Shown here: in pieces, positions 31,286 to 39,121 of the stretch
Position numbering within the stretch: the stretch's first letter is position 1
Layout: each line of letters begins with the position of its first letter
IMG/VR virus record: IMGVR_UViG_3300031576_000004
Span: 99,303 to 163,302 of that record
Reading direction: 5' to 3' (one strand)
DNA: 64,000 nucleotides
From: a virus
Notes under the pieces: generated by a model
Told to the model about the DNA's origin: nothing
What the model saw: only the letters and a program-made list of their open reading frames with translations
The model's database searches: none
Made by a program: the position numbers and the translations under genes

Positions 31286-32612
31286 CAGCTTCGACCGGAA
31301 AGCCTTTCAGGACATCCGGAAGAACTCTGAGAGTCTAAAGGGTCAATTTGATAGGAATGCAGAGAAGCTTCCAACGTTTGACACGCTCCAACAGGACGTG
31401 TACTCGGCTCTATACAAATATGAGCCAGAATTAGAAAGCGAACGTCGCTTAGATCCTAAGAATAGGGTCCATCTCGATCTAATTAAAAGCATGATGGAGA
31501 TGAAGGAATATAAGGACCTCAGAGGCCAAACGCTACTGGATGAGTTTGCGTCTGCTCTTGCAACCGATGCTATTGCTGAAAAGATCCTGGAATACCTGCC
31601 TCCGAAGGAGGAAGAGGAACAGGAAGGCGATGGCGATGGAGACGGCAAGGGCAAGAAGAAGAGAAAGAAGCCTAACCCAGACGACATAAAGAACGCCATT
31701 AAAAGTGGCCTTAACGACGCAAAATCATCTGTTAACGAAGCGAATGACTGTCTTGCTGGCTGGGGTCTTGAAAAGGGCCAGCTTCACAAGACAGGCTACA
31801 AAGAGAAGGTCCAGCTCGCCCAAAAGATCATGGGCAGCCACAAGCTGAAGGAGCTCGCGAAGATCGCCGGACGGTTCCGCAGGCTAGCCTTGTCTACGCA
31901 AAAGACAAAGGTTACCCGCGGATGCGATGAGATATTCGAGCTCGAGCGCGGAGATAGCCTTGAGCGCGTGCTGCCTCAAGAACTGGCTAACCTGTGCCAC
32001 CCAGTAAGGAAGTTTGATTTCTACAGACGCTTCACTGAGAAAGATCTGATGCAATATCAGGTTAGAGGCAAGATCAAGGAAGCCAAGGGACCAATCATTA
32101 TCGCAATGGACGAATCTGGCTCTATGAGCGGTGAAAGAGAAATCTGGGCAAAGGCTGTCGGACTAGCCCTAATGGAAATCGCCGTATCACAAAAGAGAAC
32201 CTTCGGATGGGTCCATTTCGGATCCTCAGAAGAGATTAAGACCCACGTCTTCAAACACCAAGACGGGCGTCCAGATATCGAACAGATGATTGAGATGGCA
32301 GAGTTCTTCTTTGGTGGAGGAACCGACTTCGAGTCCCCCCTCACAGAGTGCAGGAAAATCATTGATGGCGATCTGCCAAAAGCAGATGTTGTATTCGTCA
32401 CCGACGGCGAATGCGGCGTTAACGATGAGTTCCTTGAGACATTTAAAAAATGGAAGCAAACAAGCGGGGTTAACGTATACGGAGTCCTTATGGGGACCTA
32501 CGGAGACGAACAGCACCCGACAATGGATCAATTCTGCGACACCGTAATAGACGTGGCTGCATTAGAGGATCGCGGGGGCGATCACGCAGTGAACGTCTTC
32601 CAGCAGATCTAA
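31254..32612 (+). CDS. CobT-like VWA-domain protein
   Basis: A 452-residue protein from GTG 31254 with AAAAGGAG upstream. Residues ~115-145 are acidic then basic (EEEEQEGDGDGDGKGK, then KKRKKPNP), a typical CobT-type linker. The C-terminal VWA domain keeps the full MIDAS: DESGS (residues 286-290), Thr357 in GGGTDF, and Asp384 in FVTDGE. Such proteins pair with CobS/MoxR ATPases (cobaltochelatase and RavA-ViaA are known examples). In this phage no cobalamin genes are visible, so a chaperone-like role fits better than pigment synthesis. Confidence 0.84.
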   Translation: MRFEKYAVKNDSFDRKAFQDIRKNSESLKGQFDRNAEKLPTFDTLQQDVYSALYKYEPELESERRLDPKNRVHLDLIKSMMEMKEYKDLRGQTLLDEFASALATDAIAEKILEYLPPKEEEEQEGDGDGDGKGKKKRKKPNPDDIKNAIKSGLNDAKSSVNEANDCLAGWGLEKGQLHKTGYKEKVQLAQKIMGSHKLKELAKIAGRFRRLALSTQKTKVTRGCDEIFELERGDSLERVLPQELANLCHPVRKFDFYRRFTEKDLMQYQVRGKIKEAKGPIIIAMDESGSMSGEREIWAKAVGLALMEIAVSQKRTFGWVHFGSSEEIKTHVFKHQDGRPDIEQMIEMAEFFFGGGTDFESPLTECRKIIDGDLPKADVVFVTDGECGVNDEFLETFKKWKQTSGVNVYGVLMGTYGDEQHPTMDQFCDTVIDVAALEDRGGDHAVNVFQQI

Positions 32613-32621
32613 GGAGATAAA

Positions 32622-33155
32622 ATGCCCGAAATGAGCGCGGGAGAAAGGTTAAAGACTATAGTGGATAACCTCACGCCATACGAATTCGAGGTCAAGGATA
32701 CTGAGGCGCTTAACATCGCCAATAAGATCAAGGCTCTCGATACCGAGGCGGAAACATTCAAGAAAACACAGATCGACAAGCTTCTAAAACAGCTTGCGGT
32801 CCACAAGGCCGAGTTCGATGTCCTTTCGGCTCAACGAGAAGCGCTTAAATGTAAGCTCTTCTTCCAGATTGAAAACACACAGACAGAAGACTGGAACAAG
32901 ATCGGGGAAGACAACGACAGTCATTTCGAACTAAGAGATGACAAGGTCTTCATCGTTAAGGGAAAGAAGAGCAAAGACGATGACGAAGATGCAGAGTCTT
33001 CCAGTGCCGTTATCCATGGCGTAAAGATCGAGCTCCCAAAGTTCGTTGCTGAGCTGCCATCAAAGATGAAAGAAGCGCTCATTAACGACATTAAGGAGCA
33101 CATCGGCCCAAAGGCCATCGAGGCCATTAAGGCCATGAGAAAGAATGCCGGATAA
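32622..33155 (+). CDS. Coiled-coil protein downstream of VWA gene
   Basis: A 177-residue protein with a long charged helix (LNIANKIKALDTEAETFKKT), a beta segment around residue 105 (FELRDDKVFIVKG), and a helical end (PKAIEAIKAMRKNAG). AAGGAGATAAA precedes the ATG. Its plan is like small phage nuclease-inhibitor or assembly proteins, but there is no clear match. Its end overlaps the 33145 gene by 11 bases. Confidence 0.62.
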   Translation: MPEMSAGERLKTIVDNLTPYEFEVKDTEALNIANKIKALDTEAETFKKTQIDKLLKQLAVHKAEFDVLSAQREALKCKLFFQIENTQTEDWNKIGEDNDSHFELRDDKVFIVKGKKSKDDDEDAESSSAVIHGVKIELPKFVAELPSKMKEALINDIKEHIGPKAIEAIKAMRKNAG

Positions 33156-33609
33156 CCGACATTCAGATCTTATCCGCGCGACGCTCCTCGGTGACGTTAT
33201 TGCGGACGTCAGAAAGAGATTCGAATGGAAAGACCTGACAGGCCAATGGCGTCGTGTGAGCCTAAACATAAGCCACTTCACAGCGAAGTTCATGGCTACA
33301 TGTGAAGCCACAGAGAATGGGATGGAGATACTCAAAGAGTACCCATTCTTCGCTGTGCAGCTTGTAATTGGTATTAAAGTAGACGGAATCGATCTCGAGT
33401 CGCACAGAGCAGAATTCTCCAAAAAGTGCTTCTCGGATCCGATCGTCCATGAAGAGATCGTAGAGGGAACCGGCGGAAGCCTGTTCTCTGTAATAGAGCC
33501 AGTAGTCCTCAATGGCTGGTGCAAGAGCTGCGACCGCCCGTACAAATGGTCTCTTGATTTCTCGGTTATTGTTTGCCCAAAATGCGGGGCTCAACCACCA
33601 ATCCTATAG
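33145..33609 (+). CDS. Protein with C-terminal zinc ribbon
   Basis: A 154-residue protein ending in CKSCDRP...CPKCG, two CxxC knuckles that would bind zinc. The N-terminal part is a mixed alpha/beta fold of unknown type. It overlaps the preceding gene by 11 bases and sits five genes after the AAA+ ATPase. With the 28414 protein it makes a second zinc-ribbon protein in the operon, which hints at nucleic-acid or transcription-linked functions. Confidence 0.66.
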   Translation: MPDNRHSDLIRATLLGDVIADVRKRFEWKDLTGQWRRVSLNISHFTAKFMATCEATENGMEILKEYPFFAVQLVIGIKVDGIDLESHRAEFSKKCFSDPIVHEEIVEGTGGSLFSVIEPVVLNGWCKSCDRPYKWSLDFSVIVCPKCGAQPPIL

Positions 33610-33617
33610 GAGGAGTT

Positions 33618-33902
33618 ATGGCTCAGAATCAGGATGTTCCGATCGCTTCGGAGGCATCCTCTCGTACACAGTTAATGGCACATCGGACAGCCATGAGGTG
33701 GCTTGACGATGTCGACTCCAGAGCTTCCAAACTAGTCGAAACGCATCCTCTATTCACAGAGGACAGCATATTCGCCCAGGACTACGTCATCCATGTCAGG
33801 TATTCCACCTCTCAGATGCGATCCAGGGTTGCTTCAAAGATCCAGAGGATTATAGAAGGGGCAAAAATCTCAGAGGATTTAGATGAAACAAATGCCGAAT
33901 AA
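33618..33902 (+). CDS. Small helical protein
   Basis: A 94-residue protein starting MAQNQDVPIASEASSRTQ, with AGGAGG just before the ATG. It is helical, with scattered charges, and ends ISEDLDETNAE. It overlaps the 33883 gene by 20 bases, so the two are probably coupled. No family or motif was recognised. Confidence 0.58.
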   Translation: MAQNQDVPIASEASSRTQLMAHRTAMRWLDDVDSRASKLVETHPLFTEDSIFAQDYVIHVRYSTSQMRSRVASKIQRIIEGAKISEDLDETNAE

Positions 33903-34455
33903 CCCAAAGATCGCCATCGGGCCAAAGCTTCTGGAGCATTATTCTCACATTATCCAGTCAAAGTTCTCTGAGTTCTCTGAAAGACTTAGCGTTGTCACAG
34001 CAAAGCATCGGCTAGTTATCGAGGACGAATTAAAGAAGAAACTTGGTTTTGATAAGGTTAAGGATGCGGCTTCAGCCCTTAACCTTGAAGTCGCAAAGAT
34101 AAACGACAAGATCGTTGCTCTTGAATCTGAAAGGAACGCTAAGGTAAGAAAGTTCCTGTCCGAGCCGAGAGGAAACGATTACGTCGCAATCAAACGGGAA
34201 GATCGAGATTCATACCTAGTCGACGTCGAAACAACGTCTTCATTTGAAGAACTTGTTAATAAGCGCGTTGAGACTGAGGGACCAACAATCAGCGCATCTG
34301 TGCTTAAAAAGCTACAAAAAGACGCCGATGTATGTGTAGCACTCTCCCTGAGTCAGACTGAAGCCGTTGAAACAATTAACAAATTTGACGCAGAGTGCAA
34401 TGAGATTGTTCAATCTGCAAATAAGGAAATCCTTAATGCAAACAGCTCAAGCTAA
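33883..34455 (+). CDS. Coiled-coil protein
   Basis: A 190-residue protein, mostly heptad-patterned (LEVAKINDKIVALESERNAK is a clear stretch), with AGAGGA upstream. It overlaps genes on both sides by about 20 bases. It could serve as a scaffold or clamp in the same complex as its neighbours. No enzyme motif is present. Confidence 0.6.
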   Translation: MKQMPNNPKIAIGPKLLEHYSHIIQSKFSEFSERLSVVTAKHRLVIEDELKKKLGFDKVKDAASALNLEVAKINDKIVALESERNAKVRKFLSEPRGNDYVAIKREDRDSYLVDVETTSSFEELVNKRVETEGPTISASVLKKLQKDADVCVALSLSQTEAVETINKFDAECNEIVQSANKEILNANSSS

Positions 34456-35530
34456 GGCACCTAATCCTTTAGCATCTGTAACCCTTGGAAGCGGGGTTGT
34501 TCCTGTAGTTGAGTTCAATAGGCTCATGGCAGATAGGGCAAAACACTTCGCCGACAAGACTGTGAAGGCCGGAAACCTAATGATGGATAATCAGGGCAAT
34601 ATTGTTCAGGATACTGGCAACGCCCAGGATAGGCCAACGTACCCACTCCAGAAGCACGCTTTAATGCTTCTCGGCGCAAGGCTTGGCATCGGATCCTATA
34701 TTTCAAAATGCCCAGCTGAACCAGAAGAGATTGTCACATCAGACGCCAAAATCACCGCATCGCTCAGAGCGATTAACGTGAATTACTGGCTAAAGAAAAG
34801 GAGCCACAAAGAGCTCCTTATGCGTCTCGACGCTATCTCAGGACAACCAGAAATCAGAGCTGTTCTGTCAAAGCAATATTCCCCAATTGGGAATGACGAG
34901 GTATCCAGAGAACTAACAACTGTTCCTGGAGCGTCCGATCTCTCAGTTCGGTTTGAGTGGACACCTATGTACCTATACGCACATATCATCAGTGATAAGT
35001 GCAAGATGACAACTCCAAATGGAGAGGTTATTCAAGGAGCAATCCACCTTCGCAATAGCGAGGTTGGTCTTTCCAAGATCGTTTTGGAGAGCATGGTCAT
35101 GAAGGAAGCGGCTCCAACTGGGGCCATTCTTCGTGAGTGGAGCGGATTTAATAAGGTCCACAAAATGGATCGCGGAGACCTGTTCAGGGCTTTCAGGGAA
35201 AGTGTCCCTCAGATATTCTCGAATATGAGCGGGGCTCTCCAGAAATACGCCGATCTACAGAAGATCGGTGTTAATGATCCTAATGGCCTTCTTGAGACCA
35301 TTGGGAATGAGCGGGCAAATATGTTCAACGAGGACCAAAAGGAGGCTATTAAAACAGCCTGCAGTCAAGAAGGGGAATTAAAGACGATGTGGAATATCGT
35401 CAATGTTCTCACTCGGGCGGCTGGAGATCAGACACTTCCCCCAATGGACAGGGAGAAGCTGATGAAGTCCGGCGGAAAGATAGTCTACGACATCCGCAAT
35501 TATGGCGTGTGGACTAGACAACAGATTTAA
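34436..35530 (+). CDS. DUF932-like phage protein
   Basis: A 364-residue protein. ATG 34436 is preferred over the upstream in-frame ATG because AAGGAAAT lies just before it. The middle contains VNYWLKKRSHKELLM and IRAVLSKQYSPIGNDEV, close to the RAFLSxRYxxxDN signature of DUF932 proteins found on phages and plasmids. Their function is not settled; some are linked to DNA metabolism and plasmid maintenance. Assignment is moderate because it rests on one motif and length. Confidence 0.5.
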   Translation: MQTAQAKAPNPLASVTLGSGVVPVVEFNRLMADRAKHFADKTVKAGNLMMDNQGNIVQDTGNAQDRPTYPLQKHALMLLGARLGIGSYISKCPAEPEEIVTSDAKITASLRAINVNYWLKKRSHKELLMRLDAISGQPEIRAVLSKQYSPIGNDEVSRELTTVPGASDLSVRFEWTPMYLYAHIISDKCKMTTPNGEVIQGAIHLRNSEVGLSKIVLESMVMKEAAPTGAILREWSGFNKVHKMDRGDLFRAFRESVPQIFSNMSGALQKYADLQKIGVNDPNGLLETIGNERANMFNEDQKEAIKTACSQEGELKTMWNIVNVLTRAAGDQTLPPMDREKLMKSGGKIVYDIRNYGVWTRQQI

Positions 35531-35566
35531 ATAGAGTGATTAAATTCAAGTCCGAAAGGAGCCATT

Positions 35567-36355
35567 ATGGGATCCATAAGATTCCAAGTTAGACTATTGG
35601 CCGAAGACGGAGCGGTGCTAAAGGAATTTGAGCGCGTCTTTGCTCCAAAGGCAATCGACAAAAGGTTCAGTGTAGAAGGCAATAGCCCGATGGACCTTTT
35701 CGAAAAGGTTAAAGAAGCCCTGGCCGCCGCAAGAGAAAAGCAGAACGGACTTAATCTTGCGTGCGCTGTTGCAGATAGGCTTGCAGCATCAGCAATTGAG
35801 GGCGAGCGCTACAAGATCTGGTGTGCCCTTGGAAAGAACCCAGATGAATATGCTGCGTGGACAAAGGAAAACCCAATCCCCATCATCGATGAGGCTTCTC
35901 TTGAAAAGACAGATCTTCCTGTTCTCCAGAGGGTCGGCCCTCCAATCGCTGGGGTTGAACTCGTAGACCCACCAAAGAAGCGCAGAGGACGTCCGGCAAA
36001 GATCAAGACAGAAGAGACGCCTTCAGAAGATCCGGTTCCTGCAGAGGCGACACCACAGGCAGAACCAATCAAGAAGCGCAGAGGTAGACCGCCTAAGAAT
36101 CCAGTTCCTCAGACTGAGCCGGCAGCGGAGCCGGTTAAGAAGCGCCGTGGACGCCCACCGAAGAATCCAGTTCCTGAGGCCGCTGCCGAAGAGCCGGTTA
36201 AGAAGAAGAGGGGTCGCCCACGCAAAAACCCGCTTCCAGAAGGTCAGGCAGAGCCCGCAAAGCGTGGCCCTGGAAGACCGAGGAAGAACCCACTTCCTGC
36301 CACGGAAGAGCCTGTAAAGCGCAAAAGGGGAAGGCCTCGCAAGAACCCAGTATAG
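35567..36355 (+). CDS. Multi-AT-hook, histone-H1-like DNA-binding protein
   Basis: A 262-residue protein with an N-terminal globular ~130 residues and a C-terminal tail of six basic GRP hooks: KKRRGRPAK, two of KKRRGRPPK, KKKRGRPRK, KRGPGRPRK and KRKRGRPRK, separated by PVPE/EPV linkers. Such tails bind AT-rich minor groove and can compact DNA. GAAAGGAG precedes the ATG. It ends the 27952 operon and would suit nucleoid-like packaging or regulation of the phage genome. Confidence 0.8.
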   Translation: MGSIRFQVRLLAEDGAVLKEFERVFAPKAIDKRFSVEGNSPMDLFEKVKEALAAAREKQNGLNLACAVADRLAASAIEGERYKIWCALGKNPDEYAAWTKENPIPIIDEASLEKTDLPVLQRVGPPIAGVELVDPPKKRRGRPAKIKTEETPSEDPVPAEATPQAEPIKKRRGRPPKNPVPQTEPAAEPVKKRRGRPPKNPVPEAAAEEPVKKKRGRPRKNPLPEGQAEPAKRGPGRPRKNPLPATEEPVKRKRGRPRKNPV

Positions 36356-36358
36356 GCC

Positions 36359-36383
36359 TTATTTTCCGGTATAAGAGTATAGA
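36359..36383 (+). promoter_or_regulatory. Putative phage promoter, GGTATAAGA family, copy 3
   Basis: TTATTTTCCGGTATAAGAGT begins three bases after the stop of the AT-hook gene and about 75 bases before the lipoprotein ATG. It shares the T-run and GGTATAAGA core with the sites at 4203 and 27883. Its spacing and position suggest it drives the monocistronic lipoprotein gene. Confidence 0.62.
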
Positions 36384-36454
36384 GGCAAGTGAATAATCTT
36401 ACCTCTCCGGTTTGCCGACCGGCTCTTAACCCTTTTTCAAAAGGAGATGCCACA

Positions 36455-37021
36455 ATGAAAAACTACATGATCGCATTGCTTGCCGCCCTCGCTCTGGTTG
36501 GCTGCGGGACGAAGGCTCAGCCTGTGCCGCCTTCTCCCCTCGAGCAGTTCAACTCTGATCTGATCAAGCGAAACGACGAGTTGGTAAGGCAAATCACCAA
36601 GGCTCAAACGGAAGAGCGTGAAGGGAAAATCACTCCCGCCGTTTACGCTTCCACGGTCGTCCGGCTTGCCGAGACGATGAAGGAAACGAACGCTTCCAAC
36701 GCGATCGCGAAGACCGCTCTGGAGCATGCCGATGAGGATGCTATCCAGAAAGGACTGAAGCCAAGGCCTGCGCCTGAGATGACTCAGGAGCAAAAGGAAC
36801 TGATGCTCGCAAAGCTTCAGCTCAAAATCGCCGAGGTCAAGGCAAGGGAAGCTCAGGCCGAGCGTCCCACGATCATCGAAAGGGTGATCGAAAAGGTTCT
36901 CGTTGTTCCTGCCCCGAAGACCGAAGTCAGGGTCCTCACCGCTGATGCCGGAAGGCCGCAGTGGGAGAGGGTCACCTTGGACGAGTGCAACTGGACTGTG
37001 TATCACGAGCGCACGAAGTGA
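36455..37021 (+). CDS. Phage lipoprotein, possible superinfection-exclusion factor
   Basis: A 188-residue protein with a clear lipoprotein signal: MKNYMIALLAALALVGCG, cleaved before Cys17, with Gly at +2 (not Asp), which favours the outer membrane in a diderm host. A long helix with coiled-coil character follows (TQEQKELMLAKLQLKIAEVK) and the C-terminus is compact. AAAAGGAGATG lies upstream. Codon use is more GC-rich than its neighbours, which may indicate transfer. It has its own promoter and strong terminator, so it may be highly expressed. Phage lipoproteins commonly block superinfection or act in outer-membrane disruption; this is inference. Confidence 0.76.
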   Translation: MKNYMIALLAALALVGCGTKAQPVPPSPLEQFNSDLIKRNDELVRQITKAQTEEREGKITPAVYASTVVRLAETMKETNASNAIAKTALEHADEDAIQKGLKPRPAPEMTQEQKELMLAKLQLKIAEVKAREAQAERPTIIERVIEKVLVVPAPKTEVRVLTADAGRPQWERVTLDECNWTVYHERTK

Positions 37022-37042
37022 GATCGATTCTTCGGTTTCACA

Positions 37043-37080
37043 GGGAGGATGGGGCGGCAACCCCATCCTCCCGTTCTTTT
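37043..37080 (+). terminator. Strong intrinsic terminator after lipoprotein gene
   Basis: GGGAGGATGGGG (37043-37054) pairs with CCCCATCCTCCC (37061-37072) around CGGCAA and is followed by GTTCTTTT. This is a complete 12-bp Rho-independent terminator. It isolates the lipoprotein gene from the RT cassette. Confidence 0.93.
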
Positions 37081-37089
37081 AGGATACAA

Positions 37090-37344
37090 ATGAACACAGT
37101 TGATTTAACATCACAACTTAAGAACGCAAGAGCCTCGGTGGACGAGGCCAAGAGAAAACTAGCAGATATTGCCATGAATGGCGCTAGTGATGAAGACATC
37201 TTCATCCAGAAATGCGCCTATGAAAACTCGGTAGAGCTTGTGAACACTCTTACAGAACGGATTGTAGCAATCCTAAATAACAGGAGTAATAGTGACTCAA
37301 CCGTATTACCTGACAATCCAGGGAAAGAAGAAAACGAAGGCTGA
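37090..37344 (+). CDS. Small helical protein upstream of RT, look-alike of 38595
   Basis: An 84-residue protein with the pattern LTSQLKNARASVDEAKRK, NGASDEDI, then a helix VNTLTERIV. The 38595 product has the same plan (LDAHLKSLALAQATLKRI, NGNSEETI, IASATDKIQQL). The gene overlaps the RT start by 53 bases and follows the lipoprotein terminator. The two small proteins bracket the RT, which suggests partner or toxin/antitoxin-like roles in the RT system. No known family was recognised. Confidence 0.66.
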   Translation: MNTVDLTSQLKNARASVDEAKRKLADIAMNGASDEDIFIQKCAYENSVELVNTLTERIVAILNNRSNSDSTVLPDNPGKEENEG

Positions 37345-38677
37345 ATTTTTTATCTCGAAGGGTAAGCCATCCTGGCTTAACTTCAAACTCCCCGTTGTGA
37401 TCGATGGGGTCACCTATCCTGTGATCTGTTTGGCTTGCAGCAATAGATTTTCCTGCTCTGCTTTGCCGCAGAACTGGAGATCGAGAATGAGCATCGGGAA
37501 GCCTATCCATAAGGATTCCGAGTGCTTCCATTTCAACGTTGCTGATATCTGCAGAAGCTGTTCTTTCACATCCAGCTGCTACAAGCCAACCAGGTCAAAG
37601 TGCATCGCTAGCGGAGGCCCACAGCTAGATGCTCTTCCTAATAGCACTCCAAGAGATGCCACATCCATTAAGGATGGTCGGGAACTCGCCTACAGTATCA
37701 AGACGAAATACAGGGTTATCACGTGGCTCTTAAAGCGCGTGTGCGATCGTGATTCTTCTCTTTATCACACATTCGCGATTAAGAAGCGCGGTCGCAGTGG
37801 CAAGATGAGAACCATTACGGCTCCAGATAAGTATCTCAAGGAAATTCAAAAGAAGATCCTTAAAAATGTTCTCTACCAGTTCCAACCGTTGGACTGTGTG
37901 ACGGCGTTTGTGCCTGGGAAGAATGTCATCAAAAATGCAGCCCAGCACATGGCCGCCACTCCAGGAAGCGTTGATATTAAGGACTTCTTCGATACGATAT
38001 CGTCTCAGCGGGTATATGGACTATTCCGATCGATCGGGTTTAATAAGCGCGTATCTGGAATTATGACTGCGCTTATGACATGGGATGGGAAGGTTCCTCA
38101 GGGAGCTCCAACCAGCCCGTGGATTGCAAACGCCATATTCCACAGAGGGGACAAGAAGATCCTGTCTGCTGCTGGTAAGCTTGGCTTCTCATATACACGA
38201 TACGCCGATGACATTACCTATTCACAGCTTAGCGGATTCTCTAAGGGGAAGAATATCGCCTTCACAGAAATCGTGAAGCGAATCGTAGAGGAAGAGGGTT
38301 TCAAGCCTAACGACGACAAGACAAAGGTTGCCACCAATTACGTTACCGGTCTTAGCGTTTCGGGTGACAAGCCAAACATCCCATACGACAAATTCCACGA
38401 AGTCAGGCAGAGCATTCATAAGGCGTATTGGAACGGGATCGCCTCAGAGGCTTCCTACAACAATGCTCCGGTTGGCTTGTTCACGCAGAGAATCAATGGG
38501 GTACTCCAGTGGTTCACGCAGGTAAACCCTAGCCGTCCTGGGTTATCCAAGATGGTTGAAAAGTGGGAGCTCGCAAAGAAAGGTATAAGACCAAGTGCGA
38601 ACCAATCTAACCAAAGTGGCGCTGGATGCGCACCTCAAGTCGTTGGCGCTGGCACAGGCAACGCTCAAACGAATTGA
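37292..38677 (+). CDS. Retron-type reverse transcriptase with cysteine-rich N-terminus
   Basis: A 461-residue protein from GTG 37292 (CAGGAG upstream). Residues ~130-430 are an RT: NAxxH (NAAQHM, 215-220), motif A VDIKDFF with Asp228, motif B QGAPTSP (270-276), YADD (304-307), and VTG (351-353). NAxxH plus VTG is the retron-RT signature. Residues 46-104 hold eight cysteines in two CX2CX5C units (C46/C49/C55 and C87/C90/C96) plus C78 and C104, a metal-binding module not typical of retron RTs. No msr-msd structure was found near it. It should copy RNA into DNA; the biological role, perhaps defence or counter-defence, is open. Confidence 0.86.
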   Translation: MTQPYYLTIQGKKKTKAEFFISKGKPSWLNFKLPVVIDGVTYPVICLACSNRFSCSALPQNWRSRMSIGKPIHKDSECFHFNVADICRSCSFTSSCYKPTRSKCIASGGPQLDALPNSTPRDATSIKDGRELAYSIKTKYRVITWLLKRVCDRDSSLYHTFAIKKRGRSGKMRTITAPDKYLKEIQKKILKNVLYQFQPLDCVTAFVPGKNVIKNAAQHMAATPGSVDIKDFFDTISSQRVYGLFRSIGFNKRVSGIMTALMTWDGKVPQGAPTSPWIANAIFHRGDKKILSAAGKLGFSYTRYADDITYSQLSGFSKGKNIAFTEIVKRIVEEEGFKPNDDKTKVATNYVTGLSVSGDKPNIPYDKFHEVRQSIHKAYWNGIASEASYNNAPVGLFTQRINGVLQWFTQVNPSRPGLSKMVEKWELAKKGIRPSANQSNQSGAGCAPQVVGAGTGNAQTN

Positions 38678-38876
38678 TGAATCCATCAAGAATGGCAACA
38701 GCGAGGAAACCATTCTTATGTCTAGAGAGGGAACTCTCAAACACATCGCATCAGCTACAGATAAAATCCAACAGCTGGGATCTCACCGCCGAAGCGACTT
38801 TGTAGTTAAGTCGTGCAAGGTGGCACATATGAAACCGGCCATGCACCAGTCGCTTCTGAAGAGAAGCGCAAAATAA
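38595..38876 (+). CDS. Small helical protein downstream of RT, look-alike of 37090
   Basis: A 93-residue protein from GTG 38595, inside the RT 3' end. A GGTATAAGA core without the T-run lies just upstream at 38582. Its helix (LKSLALAQATLKRIDESI) and NGNSEETI segment mirror those in the 84-residue protein at 37090. It ends with a basic tail (HQSLLKRSAK). Overlap with the RT gene suggests translational coupling. Function unknown. Confidence 0.64.
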   Translation: MRTNLTKVALDAHLKSLALAQATLKRIDESIKNGNSEETILMSREGTLKHIASATDKIQQLGSHRRSDFVVKSCKVAHMKPAMHQSLLKRSAK

Positions 38877-38889
38877 AAAGGAGGTGACT

Positions 38890-38907
38890 ATGTACGACTA
38901 TGGTTGA
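38890..38907 (+). other. Five-codon minicistron behind a consensus RBS
   Basis: AAGGAGGTGACT directly precedes ATG 38890, which encodes only MYDYG before a stop at 38907. A short stem (AGGG-ac-TTAAC with GTTAACCCT) follows. An out-of-frame ATG at 38900 opens a 41-codon frame to 39025 that overlaps the 38958 gene. It may be a leader peptide or a chance frame. Confidence 0.3.
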
Positions 38908-38957
38908 TCTTCAGGGACTTAACAGGATAAAACCAGTTAACCCTGAAAGGATAAAAA

Positions 38958-39110
38958 ATGGAAGACAAAGCTACTTCCATATTTCTCGAAGAGACAGCGA
39001 AAATAAACGTGGCAAGATCCATTGAAAATGGACTGCCTATGGCCGCTGCCTGTGTCGCAATTTTTCTTCTTGTAGATCTTGCGGCAAATATTTGCACAGA
39101 TAACAATTAA
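38958..39110 (+). CDS. 50-residue single-span membrane protein
   Basis: A 50-residue protein with a polar N-terminus (MEDKATSIFLEETAK) and one hydrophobic segment (MAAACVAIFLLVDLAANI) near the C-terminus. GAAAGG lies seven bases before the ATG. It is the last gene before the 39122 terminator, downstream of the RT cassette. Small membrane proteins beside RT modules can act as effectors, but nothing here proves that. Confidence 0.56.
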   Translation: MEDKATSIFLEETAKINVARSIENGLPMAAACVAIFLLVDLAANICTDNN

Positions 39111-39121
39111 CTACATCTGTG

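Noticed and set aside
38576-38594. Fourth GGTATAAGA copy at the end of the RT gene
   Set aside because: The core is present at 38582 but without the T-run and inside coding sequence. It may be chance, so it is not counted with the three intergenic copies.
37292-38677. Diversity-generating retroelement
   Set aside because: The RT has retron motifs (NAxxH, QGAPTSP, VTG), and no template/variable repeat pair was seen. Repeated fibre modules differ at all positions, not only at adenines.
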